64,000 nt of DNA, taken from an uncultured Planctomycetota bacterium. Its GTDB lineage: Bacteria; Planctomycetota; Phycisphaerae; UBA1845; UTPLA1. The stretch spans positions 54,873 to 118,872 of the forward strand of contig CAADGE010000005.1 of the NCBI GenBank assembly GCA_900696465.1. The letters are read 5' to 3'. A program made the position numbers and the translations under genes. Shown here piece by piece: positions 61,595-64,000 of this stretch; position 1 is the stretch's first letter, and each line of letters begins with the position of its first letter. The notes beneath the pieces are model-generated. The model saw nothing but the letters and a program-made list of their open reading frames with translations, made no database searches and was not told the origin of the DNA.

Positions 61595-61685
61595 TCTGTT
61601 AAGTCATCGGCATGCAGTGATTCGCCGCCGCCGAAAAGACAGAAACACAATAGCAAAGGTTTCCATTGCAGAGGAGGTGTTGCAA

Positions 61686-62168
61686 ATGAACATCATTCCA
61701 TGGCTCAGCAAACGAGAAGACCGGCGTAGCGGTCCGGGCGCGGAGTCGAGCATCACCCGATTCCGCGATGAGATGGACCATCTGTTCGAACGGTTCTTTA
61801 CGGATCCGTTCGGCATGGAGCCCTTCGGAGGCCGATTCGCCTTTGGACCGCGGCTTGACCTGGCGGAATCGGACAACGACGTGATCGTGAAGGCCGAACT
61901 GCCGGGGATCGATCCGAAGGAAGTGGACCTGCGCGTCGAGGGCAATCTGCTCACGATTCGTGGTGAGAAGAAGCAGGAGAAAGAGGAGAAGCGGCGCGAC
62001 TACCACTACGTCGAACGCCAGTACGGCAGCTTCCATCGCAGCGTGCAGCTTCCCACCTCGGTCGATCCCGACAAGGTGGAGGCGGCCTACAAGGACGGCG
62101 TCCTGACGATCACCATCGCCAAGCGCCCCGACGCGAAGGCCAAGCGCATCAGCGTGAAGTCGGCGTAA
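61686..62168 (+). CDS. Hsp20/alpha-crystallin small heat-shock protein (third copy)
   Basis: 160 residues, class A-like. Start at 61686 is set by AGGAGG nine nt upstream; a longer frame overlapping the second copy is not needed. N-terminal arm ITRFRDEMDHLFERFFTDPFGMEPFGG, then PRLDLAESDNDVIVKAELPGIDPKEVDLRVEGNLLTIRGEKK, SFHRSVQLPTSVDPDKVEAAYKDGVLTITIAK, ending KRISVKSA. It is the copy closest to textbook bacterial Hsp20. Convergent with the MORN-like gene 26 bp away. Confidence 0.95.
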   Translation: MNIIPWLSKREDRRSGPGAESSITRFRDEMDHLFERFFTDPFGMEPFGGRFAFGPRLDLAESDNDVIVKAELPGIDPKEVDLRVEGNLLTIRGEKKQEKEEKRRDYHYVERQYGSFHRSVQLPTSVDPDKVEAAYKDGVLTITIAKRPDAKAKRISVKSA

Positions 62169-62194
62169 AAATGCGCCGATCGGTGCCCGCAGAT

Positions 62195-62587
62195 TCAGGC
62201 CCGCGGACCGCGCGTCCGTGGGCCGTCTTCATGCGCCGTCTCCTCGATGGGCGGCGATTCGATGGACTTCCCCTCTTCGTCCCAATAGACCCAGTCTCCA
62301 AGCTTGCGGCCTGAATCGTAAGTGCCTTCGCCGGATTTCACGCCGTTGGGATGATACGTTGTCCATTTCCCGTGGCGATGGTATTCGCCACTCGCGCTTC
62401 GCTTCAGGTAGCCCTCGGCAGATGTCTTTCCGCCGGGATACTTTTCCGTCGTGATGATCACACCGCTGACCGACCAGAGATAGGCGAACCAGATGAGCAG
62501 CGCCACGAAGGGTATGAGCGCGACAAGATTTCGCCGGCGGCCGGTACCGATCGTGCGGGAAAGATGAGAATCAGGATAGCCGGACAC
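62195..62587 (-). CDS. MORN-repeat-like membrane protein
   Basis: 130 residues, GTG start with AAGGAT nine nt upstream. A single membrane helix (NLVALIPFVALLIWFAYLWSV) anchors the protein. The part after it has MORN/YwqK-type repeats: EKYPGGKTSAEGYLKR, GEYHRHGKWTTYHPNGVKSGEGTYDSGRKLGDWVYWDEEGK. Such repeats often lie in envelope proteins or antitoxin-like YwqK proteins. No toxin partner is visible. The C-terminal ~20 residues are polar. It is 55 bp downstream of sdhB on the same strand. Confidence 0.7.
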   Translation of the reverse strand: MSGYPDSHLSRTIGTGRRRNLVALIPFVALLIWFAYLWSVSGVIITTEKYPGGKTSAEGYLKRSASGEYHRHGKWTTYHPNGVKSGEGTYDSGRKLGDWVYWDEEGKSIESPPIEETAHEDGPRTRGPRA

Positions 62588-62642
62588 GTGACGCGATCCT
62601 TGCTGACCGCCGCGCTGGCGGCGCCATCGGGCCGACGGTCGC

Positions 62643-63533
62643 CTACTTCATCAGCCAGCGCTTGATGGCGTAGAGCGTCGTCTGGCGGCCGGCCTTGGCG
62701 ATCGAGCGCGTCAGCGGAATGTTCTTCGGGCAGACTTTCACGCAGTTCTGCGAATTGCCGCAATCGGTGATCCCGCCGGGGCCCATGAGGGCCTCCAGTC
62801 GCTGGCCGGCGCTCATCCGTCCGGTCGGATTCGTGTTAAAGAGGACCGCCTGTGAGATGACCGCCGGTCCCAGGAAGGCGCGATCGTACTCCGCATTGCA
62901 GCGGGCGCGGTATTCATCGTCGCTCTCGCCGGGCAGTCGCTCCAACTCGATCTTCGTGTATTGCGGGCATGCCTCCATGCAACAGCCGCAGGTCATGCAC
63001 TCGGAGAGCGGATACGCCTCCTCCTGGTCTTCCGGGCTCTGCGAAGGACCGGCACCGGCGTCGTGATAGCCATCCACGGGGATCCATGCACTGACGCGCT
63101 TGAGTCCGCGGAACATGCGCGAGCGGTCGACCATCAGGTCGCGCAGCACGGGGAATTTGGTCATCGGCTCGAGTTCGATCTCGCCGGCGTCGGTTCGTTC
63201 GAGGTTGTCGACCAGCGCGCTGCACGCCTGCCGCACTCGGCCGTTGATGATCATCGTGCAGGCACCGCAGACTTCCTCGAGACAGTTGCAGTCCCAGACC
63301 ACAGGCGTCGCCGGTGCGCTGCTGCCCAGCGGGACCGGCTCCGCGGCGATGGCCTGAAGTGCGGAGATGACGTTCATCCCCGGCACGTAGTCCACGGCGA
63401 AACTCTGCCAGTAGCGCGGCCCGCCGGGTCGATCCTGCCGGGCAACCCGAAAGACGACCTTCTGTTGTGTCGTGTGCGGTTCGTGGGTATCGGCGTGCGA
63501 TGCGGCGTGCGATTCGACCAGGGCTGCGGCCAT
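62643..63533 (-). CDS. sdhB: Succinate dehydrogenase/fumarate reductase iron-sulfur subunit
   Basis: 296 residues. Three cluster motifs are intact: CNCLEEVCGAC (2Fe-2S, ~81), CMTCGCCMEACPQYTK (4Fe-4S, ~178), and CGNSQNCVKVCPKNIP (3Fe-4S-type third cluster, ~256). Passes electrons between the flavoprotein and the membrane quinone site. A His/Thr-rich N-terminal extension of ~20 residues precedes the ferredoxin domain. GGAG lies ~8 nt upstream. Neither sdhA nor sdhC is adjacent: upstream is a 270-bp non-coding gap and tRNA-Pro, downstream a MORN protein. The other subunits must be elsewhere. Confidence 0.93.
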   Translation of the reverse strand: MAAALVESHAASHADTHEPHTTQQKVVFRVARQDRPGGPRYWQSFAVDYVPGMNVISALQAIAAEPVPLGSSAPATPVVWDCNCLEEVCGACTMIINGRVRQACSALVDNLERTDAGEIELEPMTKFPVLRDLMVDRSRMFRGLKRVSAWIPVDGYHDAGAGPSQSPEDQEEAYPLSECMTCGCCMEACPQYTKIELERLPGESDDEYRARCNAEYDRAFLGPAVISQAVLFNTNPTGRMSAGQRLEALMGPGGITDCGNSQNCVKVCPKNIPLTRSIAKAGRQTTLYAIKRWLMK

Positions 63534-63759
63534 GCGGGAAGCTCTCCGTTCCTTCAGTCATCCGATAACAGGCAGTAGATCATAGCCCCCGATCAAGGCC
63601 CTGCAAGACGGGACGCGGCTGTCGGAAGTTTCATTCGATTCGCGACGCAGGAGCCGCCCGACAGCAGGCAACGGACGCAACCACGGCGGGCGGAATCTCG
63701 GCCGGCGGCACGCGCCCGCATGCTTGTCGGCCGGGCGCGAGGCGTGTCGTCCGGTCGGC

Positions 63760-63787
63760 TTGCAATGGTTCGAGAAGCTGCTAGGAT
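63760..63787 (+). promoter_or_regulatory. Promoter of tRNA-Pro
   Basis: TTGCAA at 63760-63765, 16-bp spacer, TAGGAT at 63782-63787. The tRNA begins 20 bp later. Both elements match consensus at 4 or more of 6 positions. Confidence 0.5.
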
Positions 63788-63806
63788 GTGGCGTTCCACT
63801 ACGCAA

Positions 63807-63882
63807 CGGGGCGTAGCTCAGCCTGGTTTAGAGCGCTGCGTTCGGGACGCAGAGGTCGGAAGTTCAAATCTTCTCGCCCCGA
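63807..63882 (+). tRNA. tRNA-Pro (anticodon CGG)
   Basis: A 76-nt cloverleaf: acceptor CGGGGCG/CGCCCCG with discriminator A, D arm GCTC...GAGC, anticodon stem CTGCG/CGCAG with loop TTCGGGA (anticodon CGG), T arm with TTCAAAT. CCA is not encoded. The D loop has one extra T compared with the common form. A run of seven T within GCAGTTTTTTTAC ~20 bp downstream may help termination. No gene was recognised from there to the right edge. Confidence 0.95.
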
Positions 63883-64000
63883 TTCTTGCAGGAGATCAGC
63901 AGTTTTTTTACTTGCAGTGCTGACTGGCCGCTGGAATGAGATGCGACGCTTCGTTCCGGCAAGCTAAATACGCGAATCGCGAAAGTCGGCGCTCGCCGGC

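Noticed and set aside
1..64000. CRISPR arrays, insertion sequences, integrases of mobile elements
   Set aside because: No regularly spaced direct repeats, no transposase, and the only tyrosine recombinase looks like housekeeping XerC/D.
1..64000. Selenoprotein genes with in-frame UGA
   Set aside because: No gene end was followed by a clear in-frame continuation with family motifs; without a SECIS search nothing could be claimed.

Overview
The window is a GC-rich bacterial chromosome segment from a diderm. Several features together suggest a planctomycete (Phycisphaerae-like) or close relative; this is inference. They are a secreted protein with thrombospondin-3 and dockerin-like DxDxDG/DxNxD repeats, a PEP-CTERM surface protein, LpxD and LptF/LptG lipid A/LPS functions, a sulfotransferase and glycosyltransferase cluster, and a type II secretion locus built around an extremely large secretin. 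Most genes are intact, neighbouring genes often overlap by 4 nt, and no insertion sequences, prophage or CRISPR arrays were seen. Long open frames antisense to real genes are common and are codon-bias shadows.

Layout. 0-5.3 kb: a truncated methylisocitrate lyase-family gene, a 51-residue membrane protein, a secreted transglutaminase-like protein, a cysteine desulfurase, and divergently a fused TsaC/YrdC-YwlE-type phosphatase overlapping rpiB. 5.5-11.5 kb: sulfotransferase, AsnB-type asparagine synthetase and two GT4-type glycosyltransferases, probably making a surface or exported glycan. 11.9-18.7 kb: a two-gene set related to 2-hydroxyacyl-CoA dehydratases and their ATP-dependent activators (606 and 1309 aa), then a methyltransferase.

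18.8-44.3 kb (minus strand): a type II secretion / type IV pilus-like operon in the order gspF-G-H-I-J-K-L-M-D, followed by a lipoprotein and a VKOR-DsbA thiol-oxidase fusion. The secretin gene is 13.2 kb (about 4,400 aa). By eye it carries an N0-like domain, roughly 40 tandem N1-type (secretin_N-like) domains and one C-terminal secretin domain, where a typical GspD has three N1-type domains. GspM looks fused to a GspC/PilP-like domain, and GspL looks like PilM fused to PilN. No GspE ATPase or prepilin peptidase gene is in the window. This locus is the main candidate for an undescribed system.

44.6-58.9 kb: arginine decarboxylase (speA), lptF, lptG, a GT-C-type membrane protein, a UbiB/ABC1 kinase, a XerC/D recombinase, a two-component system and lpxD. 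59-64 kb: a selenocysteine tRNA (selC) with a strongly structured element beside it, a PEP-CTERM protein with a possible sigma-54 site, three tandem Hsp20 small heat-shock genes, a MORN-like membrane protein, an sdhB-type iron-sulfur subunit standing apart from sdhA/sdhC, and tRNA-Pro(CGG).

All assignments come from reading motifs and context by eye; no database search was run.
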